64,000 nt of DNA, taken from assembly GCA_016791045.1 (NCBI GenBank), contig JAEUNO010000032.1, forward strand, positions 124,001 to 188,000, read 5' to 3'. Of the stretch, positions 1 through 8,363 are shown piece by piece. Below the pieces are notes generated by a model, which was not told the origin of the DNA, searched no databases, and worked only from the letters and a program-made list of their open reading frames with translations. This DNA is from Methyloversatilis sp. Its GTDB lineage: Bacteria; Pseudomonadota; Gammaproteobacteria; Burkholderiales; Rhodocyclaceae. Each line of letters opens with the position of its first letter. Positions within the stretch are counted from its first letter, which is position 1. Made by a program: the position numbers and the translations under genes.

Positions 1-1385
1 TCGGCATCGTGCTGGTGGTCGACCGGCTGTCGGCCCTGATGCTGGTGCTCACGCAGGCGGTCGCGCTGCCGGTGCTGCTGTATGCGAGCGGCGGCTGGGA
101 CAGTCACGGCCGGCATTTTCATGCGCTGATCCAGTTCCAGCTGATGGGTCTGTGCGGCGCCTTCGTCACCGGCGACCTGTTCAACCTGTTCGTGTTTTTC
201 GAAGTGCTGCTGATCGCCTCCTACGTGCTGCTTGTTCACGGCCAGGGCAAGGAGCGCTTCCGCGTCGGCGTTCAGTACGTGGCGATCAACCTCGCCGCGT
301 CGGCGCTGTTCCTGATCGGTGTGTCACTGATCTACGCCGTGACCGGCACACTCAACATGGCCGATCTGGCGCAGCGCGTACCGCGGGTCACCGGTGACGA
401 GGCGCTGGTGCTGCAGGCGGCGGCGCTCATCCTGCTGGTGGTGTTCGGTGTCAAGGCAGCCATGTTGCCGCTCTACCTCTGGCTGCCGGCGACCTATGCG
501 GCGGCCAGCGCGCCGGTGGCGGCACTGTTCGCGCTGATGACCAAGGTCGGCGTGTACAGCATCGTGCGGGTGCACGGCGTCATTTTCGGAGCAGACGGTG
601 GCGCCTCGGCGCTGGTGGCCGAACCCTGGCTGCTGCCGCTGGCGTTGGGCACCAGCGCGCTGGCCGTGTTCGGCGCGCTGGCCGCGCAGACCCTGCCGCG
701 TCTGGTCGCCTATCTCACGATCGCGTCGGTCGGCACGATACTGGCGTCGCTCGGCCTGTTCAGCACCGCTGCCTGGTCCGCCGCACTCTATTACATGGCG
801 CACAGCACGCTGGTCATCGCTGCGCTGTTCCTGCTGGTCGAACTGGTCGCGTCGCAACGTGGTGACGCCGACAGCCGGCTCGAAGCCGGCGCGCCGGTGG
901 CGCAGCCGGTGCTGCTCGGCCTGATGCTGCTGCTGGCAGCCGCCTCGGCCGCCGGTCTGCCGCCGCTGCCGGGCTTCATCGGCAAGCTGATGGTGCTGCA
1001 GGCGTCGAGCGGCCACGAGGCGCAGGTGTGGATCTGGATCGTCGTGCTGTCGGTCGGTTTCCTGACGCTGGTCGGGCTGGCGCGCGCCGGCAGTCTGCTG
1101 TTCTGGAGCACTCGCCCCGAACTGGCGGGCACCGGTACCGCCGCGGGCGCCAGCAGCAAGCTGGTGCTCGCCACGATCGCACTGCTGGTCGGCGGCGTCG
1201 CGATGACCGTGCTGGCCGACCCGCTGAAGCGCTACACCGATGCTGCGGCTGCGCAGCTGACCGACCATCGCGCCTATGCGCTCGGCGTGCTGGGCGGCGA
1301 GGGCATCGACACCACGCTGCCCTATGTTTTCCCGCGGCCTGCCGCCGGCGTTCCGGCGGGGCAGGGTACGGAAGGAGGGCCGTGA
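1..1385 (+). CDS. mrpD: Mrp-type Na+/H+ antiporter subunit D (5' partial)
   Basis: This is the large membrane subunit of the multisubunit monovalent cation/proton antiporter and is related to the proton-pumping subunits of respiratory complex I. The reading frame is open to the first base, so the N-terminus lies outside the window; about 460 residues are present against roughly 500 in the family. Many hydrophobic segments are visible. The conserved stretch GDLFNLFVFFEVLLIASY follows about 55 residues in, and VKAAMLPLYLWLP near residue 150 carries the lysine typical of the proton-channel core. The stop overlaps the next start by one base (TGATG), and subunits E, F and G follow, so this is the tail of an mrp operon whose A, B and C genes would lie upstream. 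Identity is firm. Confidence 0.93.
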   Translation, partial: GIVLVVDRLSALMLVLTQAVALPVLLYASGGWDSHGRHFHALIQFQLMGLCGAFVTGDLFNLFVFFEVLLIASYVLLVHGQGKERFRVGVQYVAINLAASALFLIGVSLIYAVTGTLNMADLAQRVPRVTGDEALVLQAAALILLVVFGVKAAMLPLYLWLPATYAAASAPVAALFALMTKVGVYSIVRVHGVIFGADGGASALVAEPWLLPLALGTSALAVFGALAAQTLPRLVAYLTIASVGTILASLGLFSTAAWSAALYYMAHSTLVIAALFLLVELVASQRGDADSRLEAGAPVAQPVLLGLMLLLAAASAAGLPPLPGFIGKLMVLQASSGHEAQVWIWIVVLSVGFLTLVGLARAGSLLFWSTRPELAGTGTAAGASSKLVLATIALLVGGVAMTVLADPLKRYTDAAAAQLTDHRAYALGVLGGEGIDTTLPYVFPRPAAGVPAGQGTEGGP

Positions 1386-1891
1386 TGGCGACCGGAACAA
1401 TCCAACCGAAGCGCTGGCTGGCACACCCGTTCATGTCGGCCATCATTGCAGCCAGCTGGCTGCTGCTGCAGCAGTCGCTCGCCGTGCCGCAACTGATCAC
1501 CGCCACCGTGCTCGCGCTGGTGCTGCCGCGCGTTCTGGCGGGTTTTCTCGGGCCGCAGGTGAAGGTTTCGTCGTGGGCGACCGTCGTGCGCTTCGCCGGC
1601 ATCGTGCTGTGGGACATCGTGGTGTCCAACATCACGGTCGCAAAAATCGTGCTCAATCCGGCACGTGAGCCACAGCCGGCGTGGGTGCCGGTGCCGCTCG
1701 ACCTCCGGCACCCGAACGGCATCGCCTTGCTGGCGACGGTCATCACGACCACGCCAGGCACGGTGTCCTGCGTGATCGACGAGGACCGCCACGAAATCCT
1801 GGTGCACGCGCTCGACTGCAGCGACCCGGCCGCGATGGCGCAGGACATCAAGAATCGTTATGAACGACCGCTGCGGGAGATTTTCGAATGA
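1385..1891 (+). CDS. mrpE: Mrp antiporter subunit E
   Basis: This 168-residue membrane protein belongs to the MnhE/MrpE family, a small subunit needed for assembly or activity of the Mrp Na+/H+ antiporter in the cytoplasmic membrane. Two or three hydrophobic segments occupy the first 90 residues. The C-terminal half has the family pattern PNGIALLATVITTTPGTVSC followed by a short cytoplasmic domain ending near LHALDC-type residues. The start ATG at 1385 overlaps the mrpD stop and the 3' end overlaps the mrpF start by four bases (ATGA), which points to translational coupling. No ribosome-binding site of its own is obvious, consistent with coupling. Confidence 0.92.
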   Translation: MATGTIQPKRWLAHPFMSAIIAASWLLLQQSLAVPQLITATVLALVLPRVLAGFLGPQVKVSSWATVVRFAGIVLWDIVVSNITVAKIVLNPAREPQPAWVPVPLDLRHPNGIALLATVITTTPGTVSCVIDEDRHEILVHALDCSDPAAMAQDIKNRYERPLREIFE

Positions 1892-2157
1892 TGCCGCTGG
1901 CCCTCGACATCGCCATCGCCGCCGTGGCACTCGCCATGCTGCTGTGCGCATTCCGCCTGTTCCGCGGCCCGGAAGTGACCGACCGCCTGCTGGCGCTCGA
2001 TACGCTCTACATCAATGTGGTGGCGCTGGTCGTGCTGCTGGGCATCCGCCAGCAGACCGAACTGCTGTTCGAGGCGGCACTGATCGTCGCCATGCTGGGT
2101 TTCGTGTCGACGGTGGCGCTGGCGCGCTACCTCACACGCGGCGACGTGATCGAGTAA
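1888..2157 (+). CDS. mrpF: Mrp antiporter subunit F
   Basis: This 89-residue protein with three predicted membrane helices matches the MnhF/MrpF family. The motif FRGPEVTDRLLALDTLYIN (about residues 25-43) is the signature between the first and second helices. It starts on an ATGA overlap with mrpE and is followed 11 bases later by mrpG. It would be a structural subunit of the Na+/H+ antiporter complex. Length and context are normal for the family. Confidence 0.93.
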   Translation: MMPLALDIAIAAVALAMLLCAFRLFRGPEVTDRLLALDTLYINVVALVVLLGIRQQTELLFEAALIVAMLGFVSTVALARYLTRGDVIE

Positions 2158-2168
2158 GGCATATATAT

Positions 2169-2531
2169 ATGGACACCCTGCATCCGCTGGTCGAGGCCCT
2201 GATATCGCTGATGCTCCTGATCGGCGCGCTGTTCATGCTGGTCGGCGCCATCGGTCTGGTGCGCTTCGGCGATTTCTTCATGCGTCTGCACGCTCCGACC
2301 AAAGCCACGACGCTGGGCGTTGGTGGCGTGCTGATCGCCGCCATGGTCCACAGCTGGGCCGGAGGCCGCTTCGGCGTGCCGGAACTGCTGATCACGCTGT
2401 TCCTGTTCATCACCGCGCCGGTATCCGCCAATCTGATGGCCAAAGCCGCGCTGCATCTGAAAGTGCCGTCAAAGGCCGGTCGTCCGGCGGGCATCGACGA
2501 CGGCGCGCAAACCCAGGACAAGCAAGGCTGA
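2169..2531 (+). CDS. mrpG: Mrp antiporter subunit G
   Basis: This 120-residue membrane protein of the MnhG/MrpG family is the last subunit of the antiporter operon. Three hydrophobic segments are visible, with the family signature RFGDFFMRLHAPTKATTLG near residues 31-49. The start is the only ATG available after the mrpF stop. It is preceded by AAGG at 2156-2159 and an alternating AT tract (2161-2170) that fills the whole spacer between the ribosome-binding site and the start codon. The C-terminal tail is hydrophilic. The operon appears to end here, since a 300-base gap without a convincing gene follows. Confidence 0.92.
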   Translation: MDTLHPLVEALISLMLLIGALFMLVGAIGLVRFGDFFMRLHAPTKATTLGVGGVLIAAMVHSWAGGRFGVPELLITLFLFITAPVSANLMAKAALHLKVPSKAGRPAGIDDGAQTQDKQG

Positions 2532-2578
2532 GCGGGCCGACAGCTTGCTGCAGGCGCTCGCGGTCCCGAATTCTGTGG

Positions 2579-2602
2579 TTCTGAAAATTACTGTTTTCAG
2601 AA
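2579..2602. repeat. Perfect 9-bp inverted repeat in the mrpG-GFA gap
   Basis: TTCTGAAAA (2579-2587) and TTTTCAGAA (2594-2602) are perfect inverted copies separated by six bases. The hairpin is A+T-rich in a G+C-rich region and has no following T run, so it does not look like a strong intrinsic terminator. It could be a protein-binding dyad or part of a transcript structure. The 2532-2832 gap shows no convincing coding sequence. Confidence 0.5.
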
Positions 2603-2694
2603 GTGGTAAAGCAGGCCTCCGTTTGGCCCCACGCCTGCGGCAGCGCCTCGCAGTTCTGGAAAGCCGGCGCGCCGTCACCTATCTTCTTTCTGGA

Positions 2695-2807
2695 GCGTGT
2701 TCACCGCGAACGGCCGTTCAGACGCCGGGTCTGCACAGCGTCGCGTACCGACTCAATGCCAAGACATACGGTGAACACGCCTTGGCAGGCCCGACATGCG
2801 AGGGGCC
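2695..2807 (+). other. Nested inverted repeats: candidate structured RNA or regulatory element upstream of the GFA gene
   Basis: GCGTGTTCACCG (2695-2706) and CGGTGAACACGC (2769-2780) are a perfect 12-bp inverted repeat that would close a 62-base interior. Inside lie a hairpin CAGAC-GCCGG-GTCTG (2719-2733), a 4-bp hairpin GTCG...CGAC around 2738-2750, and a 12-base palindrome GAACGGCCGTTC (2708-2719). Just downstream, GGCCC (2788-2792) can pair with GGGCC (2803-2807). The fold would be a multi-branched element ending about 25 bases before the GFA start. No known riboswitch class was recognised. The orientation is assumed from the downstream gene. Confidence 0.4.
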
Positions 2808-2832
2808 GACAATAAAAAAAGGAGATGACGTG

Positions 2833-3285
2833 ATGACACCGTTTGCCGGCGGCTGCTCGTGCGGCGCCATCCGATACGAGTGCACCGCCAGACCGCTGTT
2901 TTCCTGGAACTGTCACTGTCGTGACTGTCAGCGTGCCAGTGGCGCGGCCTACTGCCCGGTCATGTATGTCCCGAAAACTGCGCTCACGATCACCGGTTCG
3001 GCCGCGCGCTATGCCTCGCTGCACGCGGAAAGTGGGCGTCTGGTCAGTCGCGGCCTGTGCGGCGACTGTGGCTCGAACCTGTTCATCCTCGCCGATCTGG
3101 TGCCCGATCTGCAGGGTCTGTGGGCGGGCAGCCTGGATGACCCGGATATCTTCAGGCCACAGATCAATGTATGGACACGCAGCGCACCGGTGTGGAGCAC
3201 GCCCGATCCGACCCTGCAAAGCCTCGACACCGCACCGGACGAGGCGCAGTTCCGCGCCCTGTTGCGTCAGGCATCCGGGCATTGA
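2833..3285 (+). CDS. GFA-family zinc-binding protein (CENP-V/GFA domain)
   Basis: This 150-residue protein belongs to the GFA (glutathione-dependent formaldehyde-activating enzyme, PF04828) family. The zinc-binding cysteine pattern is complete: C8-x-C10, C27-x-C29-xx-C32 and C76-xx-C79. The ATG at 2833 is preceded by AAAGGAGA with eight bases between GGAG and the start; a GTG one codon earlier is less well placed. Formaldehyde chemistry was proposed for one founding member, but most GFA-fold proteins have no proven reaction, so the substrate is unknown here. It appears to be a single-gene unit, with a convergent peptidase gene 54 bases downstream. Confidence 0.85.
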   Translation: MTPFAGGCSCGAIRYECTARPLFSWNCHCRDCQRASGAAYCPVMYVPKTALTITGSAARYASLHAESGRLVSRGLCGDCGSNLFILADLVPDLQGLWAGSLDDPDIFRPQINVWTRSAPVWSTPDPTLQSLDTAPDEAQFRALLRQASGH

Positions 3286-3339
3286 TCGATCGGCTGCCGG
3301 GTACGCCGGATCGGATGTCGCCCGAAACGGATGGAGAAT

Positions 3340-4320
3340 TCAGACTGCGGTGATCGCGCGCCGAACAGCAGCCAGCGGCGCGGTGTCATCCAGCGTGACC
3401 GACCCGTCGCGTGGCCCGACGCCCAGCCTGGCCCACAGCGCCGGCAGATCGACTTCGACCGGCGTGCCCTTCATCTGCGCATACAGCGCAGTCAGTACCG
3501 ATGTTCCCGTGCTGGCATCGGCAACCGACAGCACACGCTGCACCGGCCACCCCTGTTCGATCGACCCGCCGGCGGCAAGCACGCCGCGCAGCCCCTGCTG
3601 CAGACCCTGGCGGTTTCCTGTGGCTTCGCGGATGGCGATGTCGGCCAGCAGGCAGAACAGCGCACCGCCCCAGTAGGTGCGGCCCCAGGTGTGCGTATGG
3701 TCCAGCCCCTTGTCGCCCGGCTCGGGCAGGCCATGCGGCATGCCGCGCACGAAGCCGGCCCACAGGCTGGCCGGCGTCGACTGTCCGATGCGTACCCGGG
3801 CGACCGATTCGACATAGGTGGCGGCCCCCTCCTCCAGCCATACCTGATCGTCGGCCAGCGACGGCAGCGCCAGATGCGCCATTTCGTGCATCAGCACCCA
3901 GCTGTCCGGAATGTCCGCCGGGATGACCGAGCGGCCGACCGGAATGCGGATGGCCGGGCCACGGTAGCTCCAGGTGGTGCCGCGGATACGATTGCCATCC
4001 GCCGAAATGAACAGCAAACGGGTGTGCGGCACCGGGAAGCGCCCGTAGAAATCGGCAATCGCGCGGGCGCTGTGCGCCACCCAGCGCTCGATCACTGCAC
4101 GCTGCGCGTCCGGCAGATCGCTCGCGACGGCCCACCGGATGACGCCGCCGGGCACGTCAAGCGCCCGTGCCGGCATCGTATCGAAGGCGTCGTAGGGCAT
4201 GCCGGCACCGGACAGCGTTCCGGACAGCCAGGCGGAAGGCGTCTGCGCCGCTGCCAGCACAGAAGCCGGCAGGCCGGCCAGCCCGAGCATCTGGCACAGG
4301 TTTCTGCGGGTGCGTTTCAT
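3340..4320 (-). CDS. Exported zinc metallopeptidase-like protein (HExxH gluzincin)
   Basis: This 326-residue protein opens with KRTRRNLCQMLGLAGL, a twin-arginine-like signal sequence that probably ends near the AAA at residues 23-25, so it should be exported. HEMAH at 145-149 supplies two zinc-binding histidines and the catalytic glutamate. WLEEGAATYVE at 161-171 supplies the third, glutamate ligand about 15 residues later, as in the M1/M61-like gluzincins. The exact peptidase family was not recognised. The gene is convergent with the GFA gene and divergent from the GGDEF-EAL gene, so it is probably monocistronic. A degradative or envelope-processing role is inference. Confidence 0.7.
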   Translation of the reverse strand: MKRTRRNLCQMLGLAGLPASVLAAAQTPSAWLSGTLSGAGMPYDAFDTMPARALDVPGGVIRWAVASDLPDAQRAVIERWVAHSARAIADFYGRFPVPHTRLLFISADGNRIRGTTWSYRGPAIRIPVGRSVIPADIPDSWVLMHEMAHLALPSLADDQVWLEEGAATYVESVARVRIGQSTPASLWAGFVRGMPHGLPEPGDKGLDHTHTWGRTYWGGALFCLLADIAIREATGNRQGLQQGLRGVLAAGGSIEQGWPVQRVLSVADASTGTSVLTALYAQMKGTPVEVDLPALWARLGVGPRDGSVTLDDTAPLAAVRRAITAV

Positions 4321-4541
4321 GCGGATCCGTTTCGCTGGTTCCGGACGGGGCGCCCGGTGGCAAAAAGACCCGTGCGCGGTCGATTTCCTTACCTGCCGGC
4401 GTGGGCAGCCGGCGCCCGCTGCGCGGTCCTTCTGCGCCGCAGTGCGGGCATGGAACGCTCGTCATTCAAGTGCATGGCATTGCGTGTCGTAAAGAACATC
4501 GGAGTGATAACCCTTGACACCTTTCGGCAGCACTGCAAACC

Positions 4542-6662
4542 ATGCGCATTCTGTCGAACACCCGGATCGCCACCCGCCTGTCACTCGCCTTCGGCGCCGT
4601 GCTGGCGACGATGGGCTTCATGATCCTGTTTTCGCTCGGTCAGATCGAAAACACCACCGGATCCAGCCAGCGGCTGGCGACCGCCAGCCTGAACACCGTC
4701 ACGCTGGCGCGTGATGCGCAGGCGGCCGCACAGGCCGGCGCCGTGCATCTGCATGAACTGTTCATGCTGCCGGCCCAGTCGCAACGCATTCCGGTCTACA
4801 CCACGATCGACGCGCAGGCGCGCAAGCGCGAAGCGGCGATTTCCGCGCTGCTCGCCGCCGAGGATGCGCCGCACTATCGCAGCCAGCTCGATGGCGTGGT
4901 GTATTACCGCGACCGATACGTGAATGCCTTCGACGCAACCGTCGAGGCGGTCGAACTGGACGTCGACGTGGCGCGCGCCCAGATGATCGCGCACACCATG
5001 CCGGCGCTGGAGGACATGCTGGCCGCGCTTGATGCACTGGTCACCGCGCAGTCCGAGCGTGCCACACTGAAATTGCTCGGCATCAACACGCTGAAGGCGG
5101 AAAGCCGCGATGCCATCCTTTCGCTTGGCGGCGTGGCTGTGCTGCTGGCCTGCCTGTCGGCGCTGGCCATCACACGCTCGATTGCGCGGCCGCTTGCACA
5201 GACCGAAAAGCTCGCGCGCGACATTGCAGCCGGGGAACTGGGCAGCATGCTGCCGCTCGCCGGCAAGGACGAGGTCGGCGGGCTGATCCGCGCGCTGGAC
5301 GACATGCGTCACGGCATCGCCGCTCGTGAAACGCGGATCGCCGACCTGGCGTTCAAGGACAGTCTGACCGGTCTGCCCAACCGCACATTGTTCATCGATC
5401 GATTGCGTCAGGCGCTGGAGGCGGCGCGCAGCAGCGCGCATCCGCTGTCCTTGCTGGTGCTGGACATCGACCGCTTCAAGACGGTCAACAACGTGCTCGG
5501 TCACCCGGTCGGTGACCGGCTGCTGGTACAGATCGCGGAGCGCCTGAAGTCGGCCGGCCTGCGCGATTCGGACCTGCTGGCACGCATCGCCGGTGACGAG
5601 TTCCGGTTGCTGCTGCCCACCCAGGACGTCGATCAGGCTGTCGACGTCGCGCGCAGATTGATCGGTGCGCTGCACGAGCCGATCGAACTCGACGGTCAGG
5701 CAATCGACGTCAGCGCCAGCGTGGGCATCGCCAGCTTTCCGGCGCATGGCGACAGCGCGGACGTGCTGATGTCGCGTGCCGACCTCGCCATGTACGTCGC
5801 AAAACAGGGTGGCGACGGCTTCGTGTGTTTCGACAGCATGCTGGAGCGCAGCACCGACCAGGGGCTGTCGCTGCTCAGCGACCTGCGTCGCGCGGTCGAC
5901 CGCAACGAACTGACGCTGCATTTCCAGCCCAAGATGAAGCTGCCGGAAAGAACGTGCGGATCGGTGGAAGCGCTGGTGCGCTGGCGGCACCCGACACGCG
6001 GCATGATTCCGCCGGACCAGTTCATTCCGTTCGCCGAAGAAACCGGTTTCATCCGCAACATCACCTGCTGGGTGCTCGAAAGCGCCTGCGCCACCGCGGC
6101 TGCCTGGGCGCGCGACGGCCGTCCTCTGGACATCAACGTGAATGTATCGACCCGTGATCTGGTGAGCATGGACCTGCCGTCGGTGGTGGCCGGCGTGCTG
6201 GCACGCCAGGGGCTGAACCCTGCCCTGCTCTGCCTCGAAATCACGGAAAGCGCCATCATGGGCGACCCGACGCTGGCGCTGGCCTCGCTGTCACGGCTCA
6301 ACGAAATGGGCGTACGGCTGTCGATCGACGATTTCGGCACCGGCTACTCGTCGCTTGCTTACCTGAAGAAGCTTCCGGTGCAGGAGCTGAAAATCGACCG
6401 CTCCTTCGTGATGAACCTCGACCGCGACAGCGGCGACGCGATGATCGTGCGCTCGACGATCGAGCTGGCGCACAACTTCGGCCTGCAGGTGGTCGCCGAA
6501 GGCGTCGAGAACGAGCACATCTGCCAGACCCTGATCCGCCTTGGCTGTGACGAGGCGCAGGGCTATCACTTCGGCCGACCCATGCCGGCCGATGATTTCG
6601 ATGAGTGGTATCGCGGGTCGGTGACCGCCGCCGGCCCCGTTCAGCGCATCGCGCGCCGGTAG
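4542..6662 (+). CDS. Membrane GGDEF-EAL protein with periplasmic four-helix sensor and HAMP
   Basis: This 706-residue protein would make and break cyclic di-GMP. A membrane helix near residues 12-32, a helical periplasmic sensor to about 185, a second membrane helix at about 190-210 and a HAMP segment to about 265 are followed by GGDEF (about 270-430) and EAL (about 445-690). The GGDEF signature reads AGDEF, and the inhibitory I-site RDSD lies at its canonical distance upstream. The EAL domain keeps EAL, NVNVS, LEITES, DDFGTG, LKIDRS and AEGVE, so phosphodiesterase activity looks intact. Its end overlaps the convergent oxygenase gene by 22 bases. Which activity dominates cannot be read from sequence. 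Confidence 0.9.
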   Translation: MRILSNTRIATRLSLAFGAVLATMGFMILFSLGQIENTTGSSQRLATASLNTVTLARDAQAAAQAGAVHLHELFMLPAQSQRIPVYTTIDAQARKREAAISALLAAEDAPHYRSQLDGVVYYRDRYVNAFDATVEAVELDVDVARAQMIAHTMPALEDMLAALDALVTAQSERATLKLLGINTLKAESRDAILSLGGVAVLLACLSALAITRSIARPLAQTEKLARDIAAGELGSMLPLAGKDEVGGLIRALDDMRHGIAARETRIADLAFKDSLTGLPNRTLFIDRLRQALEAARSSAHPLSLLVLDIDRFKTVNNVLGHPVGDRLLVQIAERLKSAGLRDSDLLARIAGDEFRLLLPTQDVDQAVDVARRLIGALHEPIELDGQAIDVSASVGIASFPAHGDSADVLMSRADLAMYVAKQGGDGFVCFDSMLERSTDQGLSLLSDLRRAVDRNELTLHFQPKMKLPERTCGSVEALVRWRHPTRGMIPPDQFIPFAEETGFIRNITCWVLESACATAAAWARDGRPLDINVNVSTRDLVSMDLPSVVAGVLARQGLNPALLCLEITESAIMGDPTLALASLSRLNEMGVRLSIDDFGTGYSSLAYLKKLPVQELKIDRSFVMNLDRDSGDAMIVRSTIELAHNFGLQVVAEGVENEHICQTLIRLGCDEAQGYHFGRPMPADDFDEWYRGSVTAAGPVQRIARR

Positions 6663-7390
6663 GTCACCACCAGCACATCGCGCCAGGCCGGTTTCGACGG
6701 GTCCAGCGGATGGATGGGCGTCACGCCGTGCAGCGCGCGCTGATCATTCACCAGCGCGGCGTCGCACGGCGCAGTCAGCGTGAAGCTGTCCAGCGGATCG
6801 CCTTCGGGCGAGAAGATTTCGGTGGTGCCGCTTTCGACGTTCTCACGCCGCACCATCATCACCAGCACGAAATCCACCCCGTCGCGATGCACGCCTTCCG
6901 GTGTCGGCTTGCCGGCTCCTTCAGGCAGCGCCTCGATGCGGAACTGGTGCACCTCGATGTGCGCCGGCGCACCCGGATGCAGGCGCTGGAACACGCCCAG
7001 ACCCAGCCGGATCGCGGTCTGCATGGTCGCGCCCTGCATCACCTCGGGTGCGATCGGTGCGAAATGACGTGCGACGCCGCCGTTCAGGTTGTTGTAGTCG
7101 AGGCTCTGGTAATGCGGCTGATGTGGCTCGAGCACCGCATCGAGACGGTCGGCCGGCGCGCTCAGCACCGCATAACGCCGGCGGCGGTAGCGGCCACCGT
7201 CCGCCATGTAGGTATCGCGCTCGAGCGAGCCCCAACTGGCGGCAAAGCGCTCCCAGTCGCTGTTCCAGCCCGTTTCGAGGCTGGCCAGACCGTTTTTCGT
7301 GTGATCGGCCGGCAGGAAGCAGAAATCATGCGTGGCGATGCATTCGGCGAGGGCATGCGGATCGTCGCCGTGAGTGGTGTGTGCGGGCAT
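6641..7390 (-). CDS. 2OG-Fe(II) dioxygenase family protein (PF10014-like)
   Basis: This protein of about 249 residues resembles the 2OG-Fe dioxygenase family that includes L-isoleucine 4-hydroxylase and the BsmA biofilm-stress protein. GVHRDGVDFV at 167-176 provides the iron-binding H168 and D170, and RALHGVTPI provides the distal H221, giving the usual HxD...H triad. TTEIF and the terminal VVTYRR are also family-like. I chose ATG at 7390, giving MPAHTTH, because it leaves room for a promoter toward hyi; an in-frame ATG at 7465 would add 25 arginine- and cysteine-rich residues that look non-native. The substrate is unknown; a free amino acid is a guess from the family. Confidence 0.75.
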   Translation of the reverse strand: MPAHTTHGDDPHALAECIATHDFCFLPADHTKNGLASLETGWNSDWERFAASWGSLERDTYMADGGRYRRRRYAVLSAPADRLDAVLEPHQPHYQSLDYNNLNGGVARHFAPIAPEVMQGATMQTAIRLGLGVFQRLHPGAPAHIEVHQFRIEALPEGAGKPTPEGVHRDGVDFVLVMMVRRENVESGTTEIFSPEGDPLDSFTLTAPCDAALVNDQRALHGVTPIHPLDPSKPAWRDVLVVTYRRAMR

Positions 7391-7498
7391 GAACGGGGCC
7401 GGGCGAAAAAACGCGAAGCCGCAGACGATACTCCGCGCGACCGGACAACGCATGTCCGCCGCCAATTAGAATCATGGCTTCGCCTGAATTGACGTCAC

Positions 7499-8287
7499 AT
7501 GCCCCGCTTCTGCGCCAACCTGTCACTGCTGTTCACGGAGCAGCCCTTCGTCGGGCGCTACGGCGCCGCCGCGCGCGCCGGCTTCACCGGGGTCGAATGC
7601 CATTTTCCGTACGCGGTGCCGGCCGATGAACTGGCCGATGCATTGCAGGCCCATCAGCTCGAACAGGTGCTGTTCAATCTGCCACCCGGCGACTGGGCGG
7701 CCGGCGAGCGCGGCATTGCATGCCTGCCGGACCGGGTGGATGAATTCGAGGCGGGTGTCGGGCAGGCGCTCGAATACGCGCGCATCCTGGATTGCCGGCG
7801 CATCAACTGCCTGGCCGGCCTGGCGCCGGACGGCGCTGACCGCGCGGCACTGCTCGCCGTGATGGAACGCAACCTGCGTTTTGCTGCGCGCGCACTGTCA
7901 CGCCAGGGCATCGAACTGATGGTCGAACCGATCAATACGCGCGACATGCCGGGTTTCCTGCTGAACCATTCAGCCGAAACGCTGGCGCTGATCGAGCGGG
8001 TCGGCGAGCCGAACGTGAAGCTGCAGTACGACGTGTATCACATGCAGATCATGGAGGGCGACCTCGCCCGCACGCTGCAACGCGAACTCGCGCGCATCGG
8101 CCATGTGCAGATCGCCGACAACCCCGGCCGCCACGAACCGGGCAGCGGCGAAATCAACTTTCCCTTCCTGTTCGACTGGCTCGATCGCATCGGCTACACC
8201 GGCTGGGTCAGTGCCGAATACCTGCCGGCCGGCGACACGCTTGCCGGTCTGGGCTGGATGCCGGTCCACGCCCGCCTGGCAGGGTAA
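7499..8287 (+). CDS. hyi: Hydroxypyruvate isomerase family protein
   Basis: This 262-residue TIM-barrel protein of the xylose-isomerase-like superfamily matches the Hyi/OtnI group, which interconverts hydroxypyruvate and tartronate semialdehyde or acts on related sugar acids. The two metal-binding, catalytic glutamates are visible as E143 in MVEPINTRD and E240 in SAEYLP, and YDVYHMQIMEGD (177-188) is diagnostic. The start MPRFCANLSLLF is typical of the family. The gene stands alone between the divergent oxygenase and the convergent tup operon, with no glyoxylate carboligase or reductase beside it. The exact substrate is therefore open. Confidence 0.88.
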   Translation: MPRFCANLSLLFTEQPFVGRYGAAARAGFTGVECHFPYAVPADELADALQAHQLEQVLFNLPPGDWAAGERGIACLPDRVDEFEAGVGQALEYARILDCRRINCLAGLAPDGADRAALLAVMERNLRFAARALSRQGIELMVEPINTRDMPGFLLNHSAETLALIERVGEPNVKLQYDVYHMQIMEGDLARTLQRELARIGHVQIADNPGRHEPGSGEINFPFLFDWLDRIGYTGWVSAEYLPAGDTLAGLGWMPVHARLAG

Positions 8288-8324
8288 GCGCAACGCCCGC
8301 CTTGCAGGGTAAGCGCAACGCCCG
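8280..8324. repeat. 25-base-period tandem duplication spanning the hyi stop
   Basis: CAGGGTAAGCGCAACGCCCG occurs at 8280-8299 and again at 8305-8324. The first copy contains the hyi stop codon TAA and the second lies just downstream. The two 20-base copies are identical, which suggests a recent local duplication. No coding effect on hyi is expected. Confidence 0.85.
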
Positions 8325-8363
8325 GCATCTGCCGCCCTCGCCCCGCCTGACAGAGGCAGCCCC

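Noticed and set aside
2545-2832. An N-terminal extension of the GFA protein through the 2532-2832 gap
   Set aside because: The strong ribosome-binding site at 2818-2825 and the family N-terminus place the start at 2833. The upstream codons cross inverted repeats and resemble no domain.
4513-4541. TTGACA at 4513 as a -35 element for the GGDEF-EAL gene
   Set aside because: At normal spacing the -10 would fall on the start codon and does not resemble TATAAT.
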